Of a DNA stretch of 64,000 nt, positions 11,168 to 22,281 are shown one piece after another. Under the pieces are notes generated by a model. That model did no database searches and was not told where the DNA came from. It worked only from the letters and a program-made list of their open reading frames with translations. The stretch is from Molanna angustata (Eukaryota; Arthropoda; Insecta; Trichoptera; Molannidae), in assembly GCA_963576475.1 (NCBI GenBank), contig OY754978.1, forward strand, positions 16,340,218-16,404,217, given 5' to 3'. The translations under genes and the position numbers were made by a program. Every line of letters begins with the position of its first letter. The stretch's first letter is position 1.

Positions 11168-11225
11168 ATTCTTCTTCTTCTTCCGATGGCTCTACAGCCC
11201 ATATCAATCCTCGCCTCCTACACCT
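11168..11225 (-). mobile_element. Very short RTE-B 3'-end fragment
   Basis: The minus strand ends GGGCTGTAGAGCCATCGGAA then GAAGAAGAAGAA, as in the 3' end of the RTE-B relic at 22690-22706 (AGAGCCATCGTAAGAAGAAG). Possible flanking direct repeats are GTCACATA and GTCACGTA (one mismatch). It is only about 57 bp long, a severely 5'-truncated insertion. Confidence 0.6.
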
Positions 11226-11555
11226 CCTGTCACGTAAATAAATTGTAATTCTTAAAGTGTTTTATTTTAGAAAATATTACAATAGGTATGTATGAAATGT
11301 GTTTATTAGTTTTTGTATGAAAAAAAAATGAAAGCATCAGTAATTAATAACATCAAACTGCTCTTAGAAACTTAAAATCATAATATTTATAGTCAAAATC
11401 TGTGTTCTGTTTTGATTTTTTTTGTCAAGCTTTCGTAAAATATTTCACTATCTTTTAAGCTTGTGCAGATGTAGGTACCTATTTTTTTTAATTGAAATTA
11501 ATAATTTATGTATATTTTTTTATTAAAATCATACCATACAACATTTTTTTTTAAA

Positions 11556-11721
11556 TGAATATGTACCTACTTGTTAAACAAGTACATATACATCTTCCTA
11601 CGTTCCCTAAAATAAGCAAATTAATGCTTGTGCTTAGGTGAACGAAATCGTTCGAGGCAGGATTCGAACTCGCGACCACTGGATTACTAGTCCAGCTCGC
11701 TAACCGCTCTGCCACCGACCC
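11556..11721 (-). mobile_element. SINE-2 (tRNA-derived)
   Basis: Same organisation as the copy at 10567-10731, in the same orientation. The minus-strand head contains GGTCGGTGGCAGAGCGGTTA and CGAGTTCGAATCCTGCCTCG. A T-rich run at 11546-11554 is the minus-strand A tail. Confidence 0.85.
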
Positions 11722-12509
11722 ATGTACGTGTTGTTAAATTAAGATATGATTAAATTATTTAAAAATTTAAATATCTTTGTTAGCATAGTATAAAACCCGA
11801 GTGTAAACTCTTATTGGGGAGAAATGTTAATAAATATTAAGTAACTGAATTATATGTTGTAACTATTATGATAATATGTATCATCTTTTTTGTTTATCAA
11901 AAAAATAAATAAATAATTATAATCTGCGTAATAATACAGGAAATTCTATATTTCAGAAATAGTGATCTCGTATGTATGAGGGGTATAAATTATAGTCCTA
12001 GGGTCCAGCGAATTATACACAATTTTAAAATTTTATATGTGAAATATACCCACTTGTATGTGCCTCCCTTAAATAAGGATTATAATGGTAAGGCTGACTA
12101 TAAAATTGGTCCCTGGAAAGGTGTTACTTTGCAAATGTCAAAGTTTTTCATTGCGCCTTCATTTTTCGTATCCGCTGATTCGATTTTAACGCACTTTTGG
12201 TTATAAATTTGTATGTCCAAAAGAGTGAGATACATATAAATAATTATGGTAGGTAGGTAGGTACTGAAAGGTCAATACCTACGTATTTTCTTCCATATTA
12301 TATAGCTTGACTTTGGAACAAATTGTTTCAACGAGTTATTTAATATAAATATTTTTGAAAACATATAAAAATGATCACCAAACTCAGAGTTCAACACAGA
12401 TAAAAATACTTTTACTAATATATATATATAATTTAATACTTTCTATAATATCAAACAATCAATTCTGTGGAAGTCTTGTGATTGCTTCGTTAAAATGTAT
12501 ATTTAACGA
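11722..12509. other. No gene recognised
   Basis: AT-rich. A GGTAGGTAGGTAGGTAC run lies near 12248. The 76-codon frame at 11976-12206 has no recognisable domain. Confidence 0.4.
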
Positions 12510-12511
12510 TA

Positions 12512-12826
12512 AAATTTTGAATAAGTTTATGAAATCCAAGCACTCAATCTATACCTACCTACCATATTTTTGAATAAGTTTATGAAATCCATGCACTCAA
12601 ACTATACCTACCTACCATATTTTTAATAAGTTTATGAAATCCAAGCACTCAATCTATACCTACCTACCATATTTTTGAATAAGTTTATGAAATCCATGCA
12701 CTCAAACTATACCTACCTCCCATATTTTTGAATAAGTTTATGAAATCCAAGATCTCAAACTATACCTACCTACTATATTTTTGAATAAGTTTATGGAATC
12801 CAAGCACTCAAACTCTAGGTACCATG
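12512..12826. repeat. 53-bp tandem repeat, 6 units
   Basis: The anchor ATAAGTTTATGAAATCC recurs at 12521, 12574, 12626, 12679, 12732 and 12785, a period of 52-53 bp. Units read ATATTTTTGAATAAGTTTAT then GAAATCCAAGCACTCAATCT and ATACCTACCTACC. Variants CCAAG/CCATG and CAATC/CAAAC alternate in the first four units, which suggests a dimeric expansion step. Confidence 0.95.
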
Positions 12827-13489
12827 TTTACAACATTCATTTGTTTGTGTATCTCTATAATCTAAAATAAACTCGTACCTTCATTAATTGTCAAAATTGG
12901 CGATGTAGGTAAGTATTAAAATTTTCTTACGCTATTGTGAAATTAGGCTAAGCTGTTGTCTCCAGTAAGAAAATGCAATAATCGGTATAAGACTTTTTAA
13001 ACGTTTATAATCAGGAATCAGTAAGGTTAATAGAAAGTTTAGAGATCTCCTCGTATTTAAGTCTGAGAAAATAATTTTCTTAATAAACGTGTTGAACAAG
13101 ACAGGTAAAAATTACAATGCTTTTAAAAAAAAGTGATCAAAGCTTGCGCTCCGTTATTTGAATAAGCGTGGTGTATAAACAGGCCGTGCGTATAACAACG
13201 GAATAGAAAATATAGCCAACCAAGTGAATTGGAGTAGAAGACATCATCCCAGACCAGTACATATTATATATGAACGGATTAGACCGGAGCAGTACCTAGT
13301 ACATGTCCATTTTATCTTCTTTATGAATTTCGCAAAGCTCCGCCTGGGTTAAATATTTTGTTGAATATATTTAAAACTAGATAGGCTGGTTACTAAGTGA
13401 TAGGGCGCTAGACAAACGGGTAAAGAGATCAGGTTAAAATCAATTCATATTAGCCAATCTCAAATTTTCAAATGATTTATTTTCCACAA
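12827..13489. other. No gene recognised
   Basis: No coding signal and no shared repeat seen in this stretch. Confidence 0.4.
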
Positions 13490-13970
13490 AGCGTAAATAC
13501 GCCCAATTTTGAATATGGTAGTCACCTCTGGAGTGGTGCTCCCCAATACCTACTAAATACCCTCGATGTTGTACAAAAGCGTGATGAACGTCTTATTGAC
13601 GACCCATCATTGACTGATGGATTGCAATCATTTTACCACAGACGCAGAGTCGGTATTCTAAGTTAATTCTATAGACAATTCTACAGGAGATGCTCAAAAG
13701 AACTTGCATCCCTGGTCCATCTTCCGCCCATTCACAATAGAGTCACTTGTTTTACTCAGTCTCCACACCCGTTCACAGTAAATCTTCAATATATACGAAC
13801 TCTTTTATTAACACAGCACCCCGGCAAAGGAACGATTTTCCGAATTCTGTGTTTCGACTTTCTTACAACTCGAGTTTTTTTAAAGCCCAAATCAATATAT
13901 TCCTGAGTAGATTGCAAACCCTCCCCAACAATGATGGACCTAAATCCTTATTTCTGGTGTCCCCTGCGTA
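13490..13970 (+). mobile_element. Jockey/CR1-type LINE C-terminal relic
   Basis: The plus strand translates as NTPNFEYGSHLWSGAPQYLL, then LDVVQKRDERLIDDPSLTDG and LQSFYHRRRVGIL. After frame changes come YRRCSKELASL and, at 13830-13900, PRQRNDFPNSVFRL with FKAQINIFLSRL. The order (E-Y-C/G-x-x-LWSGAP, VQKR...RLI.DP, LxxL.HRRxV, CSKEL, RTxxxxNSxFPR..WNxLP-like) is that of the region C-terminal to the reverse transcriptase in jockey/CR1-type LINEs. At least two frameshifts show it is dead. Confidence 0.75.
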
Positions 13971-14431
13971 GCCATGTTAAAAAAAACTTTGGTATATTTT
14001 TTTCATTTAATTAAAACAAAAACTTCACATGTCTGTCCGTATTTGAATTTTGCAATCGATTTTGAACTGACTTGTTGAACAGTTAAAGCTATGAACTTCG
14101 CAAAATTAGTTTACTCTCGATTATAATACAAAACAGTTTGATATATTGATAAAATTAAACAATTGTATTTCATTGAAATAAAACTAGATCTCAATGCAAA
14201 AATTTGTATATAAATAGGTAGGTATTTAGTAATGATTTTTCTCAAGACCAGCCGAATTCGCAGTAAGAAAACTATTATCATAACGGAAATCAAATAAAGG
14301 ATACTGATGCAAGAGTTGAGTTCACAACCAAAGCAATGTTCTTTATATTTTAAAAAAATCATTGAATGAAGAAATAATCTTTAATAATTACATTCAAAAC
14401 TTACATAACGGACTATTTACCCGGCAAATAT
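13971..14431. other. No gene recognised
   Basis: AT-rich sequence. The minus-strand open frame at 14111-14362 has no domain that I recognise. Confidence 0.4.
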
Positions 14432-14490
14432 ATGCCTACTCCGGAAGGGACATGACGTGATAATATATAGGTATAGGTTTTGTATGTATA
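14432..14490 (+). mobile_element. Possible RTE-A terminal scrap
   Basis: CCTACTCCGGAAGGGACATG followed by ACGTGATAAT and TGTATGTATAT resembles the RTE-A 3' end (CCTACCCCGTGAGGGACATG, GCGTGATGG, TATGTATG). It is too short to be certain. Confidence 0.4.
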
Positions 14491-15184
14491 TTTAATAATA
14501 ATAAATAATTAAACAGACGCAGTGTACAACTTAAATAGATCAGAAGTATTTTGAATAAACAACATTTATTTCATTCGAATAATTAAAAACAAAAAAATGA
14601 CATATATACCTTTATTTCCAATGATTAAATTCACAATTTTTTGAATATTTCAGTTAAATCGCTTTGCCCGTACCGGAAATTACAAAAAACTGAGTTTGTT
14701 TAGCACCTAGCGAATGCTGAAAATATACAACGTCATAAAAATGAAAAATTACGACAGTTTGTTTGGCCGAATACAAACAAAAAAAGCATATACATACATA
14801 GGTGCCCTTGCCTACAAAATTAAAAATATAACGTATAATTCAATAAAATTTGTTAACTACAAACTAACGGTATTTTTCCGTTGTTTCATACAATGAACGT
14901 CATATTGGCACATGTTTATGACTTAACGACTCATAAAACAATCAGCGCAGAGTACAGAGCGAAGACTTTTATATTTTATATCGGTTGAGAGTTATAAATA
15001 TGAAGAAATACGGTGAAAACACCATAAGAAGCAGCTATTTATTAGGTAATTTCACGGTGATATAACGAGGCTCCAATTAATTTGTTAAGTTTGAAAAATT
15101 TACGTTTGTTATAATAACAGTAATGACAATCTTACATCACTGACTGATAATATTGAAAACGTATTATTCTCATTAAGAAGGCAT
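14491..15184. other. No gene recognised
   Basis: AT-rich. The 60-codon frame at 14714-14896 shows no recognisable feature. Confidence 0.4.
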
Positions 15185-15400
15185 ACCGACCGCCGCGGCA
15201 CAGTAGATAAGCTGTTTGGTTTCTGTGCGGGCGTCCTGGGATCGATCCCCAGCAGAGGAGAATTATTTAAATTTATTTCTCACGCTAATATTGCTTCTCT
15301 GGACTGGAAATACTGGTTGGTTGGAAGAAATAGCCATATAGCAATAAACTCGCCACTTGCAGGAAGTATTTATCTTTATTATTATAATAACATAACTCAA
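15185..15400 (+). mobile_element. SINE-3 (tRNA-derived)
   Basis: The head CCGACCGCCGCGGCACAGTA continues with AAGCTGTTTGGTTTCTGTGC, GGGCGTCCTGGGATCGATCC and CAGCAGAGGAG. The tRNA-unrelated body contains TTTCTCACGCTAATATTGCT, ACTGGTTGGTTGGAAGAAAT, AATAAACTCGCCACTTGCAG and GAAGTATTTA, ending in a TTATTATTATAATAA tail. The relatives are at 17246-17454 and 32748-32882. Confidence 0.8.
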
Positions 15401-15737
15401 AATTCCACTCTCTATTACAAACATAGATGTATGTGTCTGCAAAATGGTTGCAACACCTTTTTCGTTAATCCTTAAGTACGTTAGAATCCCATGTTATGAT
15501 TCTAGATTATAATCTTCTTTGTACTGTTCCTTGTATGTTCCAGGTATGATCCTATAATTTTGTGTTTCTCATTTGTTAAAAATTGTATGTAAAACATTAA
15601 AAATCACTTGATATGATGTCCTGTTATTATGTACCGTAGTCTATAATTTACTGTTTTTTCCATTGTTCTTAATCTCATACTTTGTTATTATATTCTACTA
15701 CTGTTGGATATCCAAAATAAATAAAAATAAAAATAAA
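15401..15737 (+). other. Possible LINE 3' end
   Basis: AT-rich, non-coding, ending AATAAATAAAAATAAAAATA at about 15716-15736, the sort of tail seen on the LINE copies of this window. No coding remnant is found, so this is only a suggestion. Confidence 0.25.
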
Positions 15738-15870
15738 ATGGTGAACGTTGCGCAAGCGCATAAATAAATCATGTAAACCAGCCGACGACGGGTTGTAAGC
15801 CTTGTTGGTGCCTCGAGTTCCTGATTCTTCTATTACATTCTGTCTTCGTCTCAATTGAGATGGTAAGAAT
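15738..15870 (-). repeat. Rep-A copy
   Basis: Contains GGTGAACGTTGCGCAAGCGC, CCAGCCGACGACGGGTTGTA, GTTGGTGCCTCGAGTTCCTG and TGTCTTCGTCTCAATTGAGA. The same blocks in the same order recur at 17720-17885 (minus) and, inverted, at 22855-23000 (plus). Confidence 0.7.
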
Positions 15871-15926
15871 TTGTCATAAATATCATCGACTCATCGAAAA
15901 TAAGTTTTGAATATGATAGAGAAACT

Positions 15927-15934
15927 GAAAGAGA

Positions 15935-15989
<55 letters not shown>

Positions 15990-15990
15990 G
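15927..15990. repeat. (GA)n microsatellite
   Basis: An almost uninterrupted GAGAGAGA run of about 55 bases, with one GAGTGAGA interruption near its start. Confidence 0.95.
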
Positions 15991-16044
15991 CGAAGCCGGA
16001 TAATTTGGCCACATATACCATGGTGATTAATATGCAGTTCTACA

Positions 16045-16215
16045 ACTTATAATGGAGGGAAAGACAGATGGGGAGTAAAAGATTACCGTGTCTTAAAAAT
16101 CTCAAGCAGAGGTTAGGGATTCCGGATGTGGCGTCTCATATTGTTATTTTAGGTCATCGCAATATCGGGATGAGTTTAGAGTGAGTCGCCAACCTGCGTT
16201 AGGAGCGGCACAAGA
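16045..16215 (+). mobile_element. Possible RTE-type LINE C-terminal scrap
   Basis: A mixed-frame plus-strand reading gives EGKTDGE, then LPCLKNLKQRLGIPDVASH and VANLR...ERHKKNKK. This follows the usual end of RTE-like proteins (GKRGxGRRRxxWLxNLRxW...VANLR.GA). Multiple frame breaks. The assignment is tentative. Confidence 0.4.
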
Positions 16216-17190
16216 AAAATAAGAAATTTTATCAATAAAAAAATCAAGGTACATACGTTGTATATCGTTGTGTAGTTCCAAAATTTGCCGTTTAACTAAT
16301 AAAACATTGCCCCATGAAACCGAATTATTATGCCTCTGTTTCATGAAACCAAAGCGTTAACCTCAAACGAGGAATATTAAAACAAATAGTGAAGTCTTTT
16401 TGTGATAAAATAAGCCTTATTAGGAAAAAACAAAAGAGATAACAAAATGTACGCGGTATAATGTGAACATGTGTACATTTAGACTGATGCTCGGGACTCA
16501 CGAGACCCTGATACAAATAATTTCGATAGCGTCCACATGACAAGCAATTTTCATGTCGACATCGATTTATAAAACTACATAATTTCTCAGCTAAAGCAGA
16601 TTAGACACCTTTTTAATATCTTGTCTACGCAGCAACGACACTGAACGAGCGCGTACATACGTGGACGCTCTATGTTTACCCTCATGTGTCTATATCAGCG
16701 GTCGGGGAACCGGGGTAAATTATCCCAAATGGGATAAAAATGTTTTTTTTTGGGGTAATAGGAAATTTTCCTAGTTTGCTATTTCATAAACATGTAAGTA
16801 TTTTTACAAACTTCATCAATTCAGGTGCTACTTACACCAGAGAGTCCCAATTTTGAAGTAATTTTATCAAACATGAAGCAACATCATTTATCCAAAAACT
16901 GAAAGGGAAACCTGAAAATCTGAATTTTTGTTTGATTCAATTTGAGAATTTTATTTTAAATATTTGTATAGTTTCCCGAAAAATACAAATAATCAAATAA
17001 TTGGCATCAACTAATACAGTGTCACTGACTCGAGATGCATTGACCCCGGCACAGGTTTATTTGCCTATCAGTCTAATGTCTATTTTAATGTCTACCAGTG
17101 TATGTATATATGTATATGTAGGTAAATAAATAAATAAATATAAGTAAACATTTTTTCCTCTCTTTCCACTCTTTTCTATTATTTTTTTTA
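16216..17190. other. No gene recognised
   Basis: No domain was recognised in the open frames here (for example 16328-16543). A GGTCGGGGAACCGGGGTAAA island lies near 16700. Confidence 0.4.
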
Positions 17191-17191
17191 G

Positions 17192-17645
17192 GTGTCCCGT
17201 AAGATCCGGGTAATCGAAAATACAACAGGCAACAATAACATAACAATAATAATAAACACTTCCTTGCACCCTGCGCAAGTGGCGAGTTTATTGCCATAAG
17301 GCGATTTCTTCCAACCTACCAGATTTTCAGCCCAGAGAAGCAAGAATTACATGAGAAATAAATTTAAATAAATTTCTCCTCTGCTGGGCATCGAATTCAG
17401 GACACCCACACAGAAACCAAACGGCTTACCAACCGAGCCATGGCAGTCGGTTCTCACATAGTTCAGAAATGAGGTTCACAACCCATTCTGAATAATGTGC
17501 CTTTTAAGATGAGACGAGATCAGTGTGTGGGGATACACGTATGTGTTTTGCTCCCTTTTATAAGGTAATGCACATCCGCACACCTGGCGCTGGTTACCCC
17601 ACACTGTGGGATATGTCGTGATGCTACGAATGAATAAATGAAGTC
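17192..17645 (+). repeat. Rep-B copy split by SINE-3
   Basis: Rep-B starts GTGTCCCGTAAGATCCGGGT and AATACAACAGGCAACAATAA, breaks at 17246, and resumes at 17455 with CACATAGTTCAGAAATGAGG, GTTCACAACCCATTCTGAAT, GATACACGTATGTG, TATAAGGTAATGCACATCCG and GGTTACCCCACACTGTGGGA. Other copies are continuous across the break (for example 23415-23440), which shows that the SINE is an insertion. Confidence 0.7.
17246..17454 (-). mobile_element. SINE-3 inserted in Rep-B
   Basis: On the minus strand: GACTGCCATGGCTCGGTTGG, AAGCCGTTTGGTTTCTGTGT, GGTGTCCTGAATTCGATGCC and CAGCAGAGGAGAAATTTATT; then AATAAACTCGCCACTTGCGC, AGGGTGCAAGGAAGTGTTTA and a TTATTATTGTTATG tail. It is a full-length relative of 15185-15400. 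Confidence 0.8.
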
Positions 17646-17719
17646 TAGATATTTTGCATTAAAACAAAGATTTTCATGATTAATAAATACAATTTACATA
17701 GATTTACATAAATTTAAAA

Positions 17720-17885
17720 AATTGGAAAGAAAGGGAACTCAATGAGAAGGCATGATTTACGAACGTTATGCAAGCGTTTAAAGTGATTTAAAAAAAAACA
17801 GCCGATCACAGGTCGTTAGTCCTGTAGGTGCCATGAGTTTCTGGTTCTCCTTTAATATTAATTTCGTCTCTAAAAAAATTGTGTT
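17720..17885 (-). repeat. Rep-A copy
   Basis: Contains GGGAACTCAATGAGAAGGCA, GAACGTTATGCAAGCG, CAGCCGATCACAGGTCG, CCTGTAGGTGCCATGAGTTT and CTGGTTCTCC...TTTCGTCTCT. It is colinear with the reverse complement of 22855-23000. Confidence 0.65.
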
Positions 17886-18164
17886 TTTTTTTTAATTTCC
17901 TAAAAAAGTCAAATGGAAGTTCTTAGAAGAGGCCTATCCTGCAGTAGAGAGATGACTGAAAGTAAAAGAAGAAGATGATATTGGATCAAGGAAATAAAAT
18001 CACAAGTGAACATCCTTTAATATTTAATGCATATGTACGAATTCAGAATAATAGGAGAACATGTAAGACGCAATGCGTGTGAATGAGGTAAGAATGTAAG
18101 GATAGAAAAATGCACAATAGTGCACCTCATATTATGGTACCCATTTGGTTCTAACAGAGGTGGG

Positions 18165-18225
18165 TTTGTTGCCACAAGGCAGTCTCTTCTAGTCAATCAA
18201 AGCACTGTGAAGTCTCAAGTAAAAA
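18165..18225 (-). mobile_element. SINE-3 central fragment (weak)
   Basis: GGTGGGTTTGTTGCCACAAG followed by GCAGTCTCTTCTAGTCAATC resembles the central SINE-3 block at 17279-17340 (GGCGAGTTTATTGCCATAAG, GCGATTTCTTCCAACCTACC). No head or tail is present. Confidence 0.35.
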
Positions 18226-19898
18226 ATATGTACACCCAATAAACAACACTCATCAAAACAACGATGAAGGGAAGGACGAGGAATGAATTTCATTCAAGAT
18301 TTTAATAACTTTAGTTTTTTTTTAATAATATTCATATATATTTTTATTGAAATATCAGTCGTAGGTACCATAGAAGATTAACGAGTCGATGAACCTAATA
18401 TTTGACATCAGATACGCATTACATAATACCATACGTTAATATTAAAAGCCAGAAATATCTAATATTCTCAGAAATAATACGAAATTTTCGAATTATTTCT
18501 CGCTTCGGAGTAAATTATTTGAAATTTTCATTAATCATAAATAAATACGTGGAACTTGGTACGTCTCGAAATTTGTTGTGGTATTATTTGACGTCTTCTC
18601 AAAAATTATAAAATAAAGTGCTTCCTATATCGTATGAATTTACAAAATTGATTTGGTAATTCATTTAATATGGAAAGCAATAAAAACAATCATGCTGTCT
18701 TATTAAATATTCATTCTATGAGCACTAATTTTAATAAATATCAAATCAATTGTGGAATACAAGTCAATTATATTAGTAGTAATCCAGATAAATTATGATA
18801 TGGGCTTAATTGACGGTTCATTTAATGGATATTTGATAATAAAATTCCCAATCAAATTCGGTTTTTGATTAAATTACATATTCAATGACTCCACTATTTA
18901 TTTTATTTTAAGAAAACGACTAGTAACTTGCGATTCACTACCAAAAACTATAATATTTTATACCTACATAATGTTGCAAATCACATATACATAATCAGTT
19001 ACAATGTTACGGGAAAACAGATTATCTTTGTATGACGAAAAATGACATCAAAAACACTTTTTTTTTATTTTTCCTTTTAGGAATATTTCACAGGCTGAAA
19101 CTTATATTATATGAGTGCCTTCTCTTTTAAAATAATAAACGTTTATCACTCGAGTATATTTTATTTTCAATGTGAAATTATTTTATGTACACATCTTTCT
19201 TGCAAAAAAAGCATCGTGTCTATATCAAAAATAATGTATTGAGTAGCAAGCGGACGTAATTCTGGTACGAATCCTTTTAATCTCAACTCCACACTCTTCT
19301 CTCCCGTCCTGTGTGTGAGTGTGCGAGTTATCGTGAGTGGCTCATCGTTATGTATGTGGAGTCGTTTTATTTTCACGTTACATCATAATATTTTCAGTGA
19401 TAATCCAGGAATTAATGAGAAAGATAATAATATTATGTCTAACGATATTACCCCATACCTATATAAATTTCGTATCATTATATAACATGGATTAACAAGA
19501 CTTAATGTCACTTATTTCACGTGTAAAACGATCATTATTATTTAATGCTTTGGAGTATAATTTACATAACCCAGATAATCATTATTTTGTACCACTAAAT
19601 ATTCAATTAATCGATCTATTCGAAAAAGTTCTATGTAAGATTGATAAAGGTTTTTCGCTTATACAATAACAATTAGGGTTTAATTAAAAAATATATATAT
19701 AATTTATTAAACAAAGATTTATTCTCATCGATTTATTCTCAGAACCATCGTTTCGACTGACAGGGACCTTTTAAACTAAAATACACAATTATGTTTATTA
19801 TTTAATATAAACTAAAATGAACACAGATTTTTTTTTAATTATTTAAAAAAATAAAATAACAATAAAATATGCCACACCTTAAAAGGTTTTTCTTAAAA
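18226..19898. other. Long AT-rich stretch, no gene recognised
   Basis: Open frames at 18402-18611 and 19167-19376 have no known motif. The section 19240-19360 is less AT-rich and appears unique within the window. Nothing supports a coding call. Confidence 0.4.
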
Positions 19899-20494
19899 TT
19901 TCATCTTTCATACATACATACATACATACATACCATCACGCCATGTCCCTTACGGGGTAAGCAGAGAGAATCGAGCGCCATACTTCTCTATTTTTGCACA
20001 CATTTCTGGCTTCCTTTACATCCATGCATCGTCTCATACATGCTCGTCGATTGTTCAAACTTTTTATGTTTCCTTCTTTCAAAATATCATTCACATGGTC
20101 ATGGAATCCCTTTCTGGGGCGACCTCTGCTATTCACTCCATCTCTTGCACCCATGTATATTTTTTTGGTCAGTCGTTCATCGTTCATTCTTTCTATATGT
20201 CCAAACCACCTTAAAGCATTCACTTTCATTTTACATATAATATCCTTCTTTAACTTGCATTCTCTCCTTATGTCCTCATTTTTTATTCTATCATATATCG
20301 TTCTATTACATACTCTTCTTAGTGATCTCATTTCTACAGCATTTATTCTACTTTCATGTGTTCTTTTCCAGGTCCATGTTTCACTAGCATACGTCAAAGT
20401 AGGCACCACAATTGCATTGTTTGCTGCAATTTTGGCTTCCTTTGAGATGCTTGGATCGGCCATTACTGGTCTAAGTGCTCCGTTTCATCTTTCA
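19899..20494 (-). mobile_element. 5'-truncated RTE-A LINE with 12-bp target duplication
   Basis: The insertion proper is 19911-20482, flanked by the perfect direct repeat TTTCATCTTTCA at 19899-19910 and 20483-20494. The minus strand carries an open frame (from about 20463 down to 19936) for ~175 residues of the RTE C-terminal region, with AIVVPTLTYASETWTW, INAVEMRSLRRVCNRTIYDR, LRWFGHIERMNDERLTKKIY and GRPRKGFHDHVNDIL, ending LSAYPVRDMA and a stop. It has no reverse transcriptase core, so cannot move. The 3' end is a GTAT repeat (ATACATACATAC on the plus strand). Protein similarity to the 61032 copy is high and the frame is uninterrupted, implying a fairly recent insertion. Confidence 0.9.
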
Positions 20495-20520
20495 AATCTT
20501 GAATATTCTCTAATATCTAC

Positions 20521-20876
20521 TATGATCTCTGGCAATTTATTTATCTTTTAAAGTTTTTATAGTGAAATTTTGGGCTCTATACATTTAGCGGATCAAAATT
20601 TATAAGGGACATACACTTAATTTTCTACTTCGAATTCTGAGTAAATCCATATATAGAACCTAGATAAATGTAACACATGAGATCCAACTGCCGATTGCGA
20701 ATAGTATGCATAATTGTAGAATACGTACCAAACTGTAAACACTTTAACACAAATTTATAAATATTATGTTGTTTTCTATATAAAACATGTAGGTATGTAT
20801 GTCAGGATAAGATAGTATGGAGGTGAATCTTAAGCCAGTCGCCTTGGCATTTCTTTCAAATATCTTTAAAAAAAAA
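20521..20876. other. No feature recognised
   Basis: AT-rich, without coding signal. Confidence 0.35.
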
Positions 20877-20877
20877 A

Positions 20878-20985
20878 TTTCGATGAATTGGCGATTCGAT
20901 GAATTGATCGTTCGATGTATTGGTTTTCGATGAACTTGTTTTCGATGAACTCGTTTTAAATGAATTTGCTTTCAATAAACTAGTC
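20878..20985. repeat. Short degenerate tandem repeat (~15 bp)
   Basis: About seven variants of TTCGATGAATTGG / TTTTCGATGAACTTG in succession, decaying towards TTTCAATAAACTAG. Confidence 0.7.
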
Positions 20986-21061
20986 GGTTACCAATTTGAC
21001 GTGATTAATTTTATATGTATGTTCAGCAATAACTATTCACCATGTTGTTCAATTTTTTTGA

Positions 21062-21592
21062 TTGTTTTTTTCAATAGAAAGGGAGAATTTTCAGATTGGT
21101 CCCTTTTCAATTTGGTCAAGATCTGATCAAAGGATTCATGGGAAAATCATTAAACTATTCAATTTGTACTTCAGCGATAACATGCACCTATGCAACAACT
21201 CTTTACAACATAAATATAAAGGGAGTACTTTAGATATTAAAAGTACTTGCAAAAGGTTAAAAATATATCACAAAATAAATAAAGAATATAAAAAAAGTAG
21301 TACATTATTTCGCCATATTTTTTTCGATAATGGGCTTAATAGAAATGCATTTATCGATGTGTTCAAAATACCACAGAAACATATGGAAGTCATAATTTCA
21401 CAGATAAAATAGAAGTCAACTGATATTATAACCGTCAGAGCGATAATTCACACGACAATTTCACCAAGCGTTTGGTGCGTACACTCAACGTTCAATCTGA
21501 ACGCCACAGAGTGTCTTTAGAGCGTCTGTTTCCGGTCATTATGAACGGCTTAGAGCGTCACTAAGCTCTCTCGTCGTTCATTGTGAATTGCA
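21062..21592 (+). mobile_element. DNA-transposon-like relic
   Basis: A 116-residue open frame (21062-21412) ends KSSTLFRHIFFDNGLNRNAF then IDVFKIPQKHMEVIISQIK. It is loosely reminiscent of the N-terminal region of PIF/Harbinger-type transposases, where a short block ends in F-R/K-M/I-x-x-x-x-F/M-x-x-I. It is too weak for a firm call. The stronger evidence is at DNA level: from about 21366 the sequence is colinear with 63240-63470, sharing ATACCACAGAA, GTCAGAGCG, GTTTGGTGCGTACACTC, ACGTTCAATCTGAACGC, GAGCGTCTGTTTCCGGTCA and TTAGAGCGTCACTAAG. It probably represents the 3' terminus of one transposon family. No left end was found here. Confidence 0.45.
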
Positions 21593-21599
21593 ACCTAGG

Positions 21600-21949
21600 G
21601 ATTGTAAGTCATGTCTTGGCCTCAACCCACTCATTTTATAACAATTTCAATAATACATATATTATTATATTTTTTGTGCTCATCAAATGTTCGCCTCAAA
21701 AAATAAAATCCAATAAAATAATTATTTATTACCTAGACCTTACGTTATTTACTTTAACTATAAAACCTACAATAATTGGTCCCTACAATATGACGTTGGT
21801 TAATTTAGGCAATAATAAAACTGGTTAAGTCCGGCCTGTGATATTATATTAGCCGTCATTACCGAAATCAATGTAAATAAAACCGAATGAAATATAAACA
21901 GAATCGAATTTGTAAGAAAATAATATTTAAAACTATGGGTATTTGAAAT
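21600..21949. other. No feature recognised
   Basis: AT-rich. A small frame at 21583-21828 shows nothing recognisable. Confidence 0.35.
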
Positions 21950-22023
21950 AAGACAGTTCGTTAGTAGAGCGGCAAGTGAACTGGATAAGATAAGCGGGTT
22001 CGAATCCTGCCTCAACCGATATA
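21950..22023 (+). mobile_element. SINE-2 head only
   Basis: GTTCGTTAGTAGAGCGGCAA and AGCGGGTTCGAATCCTGCCT with CAACCGAT preserve the SINE-2 tRNA-like head. The normal SINE-2 body is not present after it. Confidence 0.5.
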
Positions 22024-22281
22024 TGCGCCTACCTTTTTATGAGTATGTATTATGTGTTGTAAAGTGCTTCGTTTAGATGCTTATTACTCAAGAACTTGCT
22101 TAGTTAAAAATGTGTGTATGCATTTGTTCTTGTCACAAATACAACATATTTTACATTTAATCGCCATGTATAAAACCAAGTTTAGTGACAAATACAATGT
22201 ATGAAGTAGGTAAGCTTTGTTTCGAAGAGCAACATGAGACATAATATATGCGCCCTTGGAATGATCCTGAATCATTAAACG

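Noticed and set aside
12512..12826. CRISPR-like array
   Set aside because: Contiguous 53-bp tandem repeat without variable spacers.
19869..20551. Plus-strand open frames of 123 and 185 codons
   Set aside because: They are the opposite strand of the RTE-A C-terminal coding region, which has clear family motifs on the minus strand.
21062..21412. Host gene or confirmed transposase
   Set aside because: Similarity to transposase N-termini is only a loose impression; recorded as a DNA-transposon-like relic instead.
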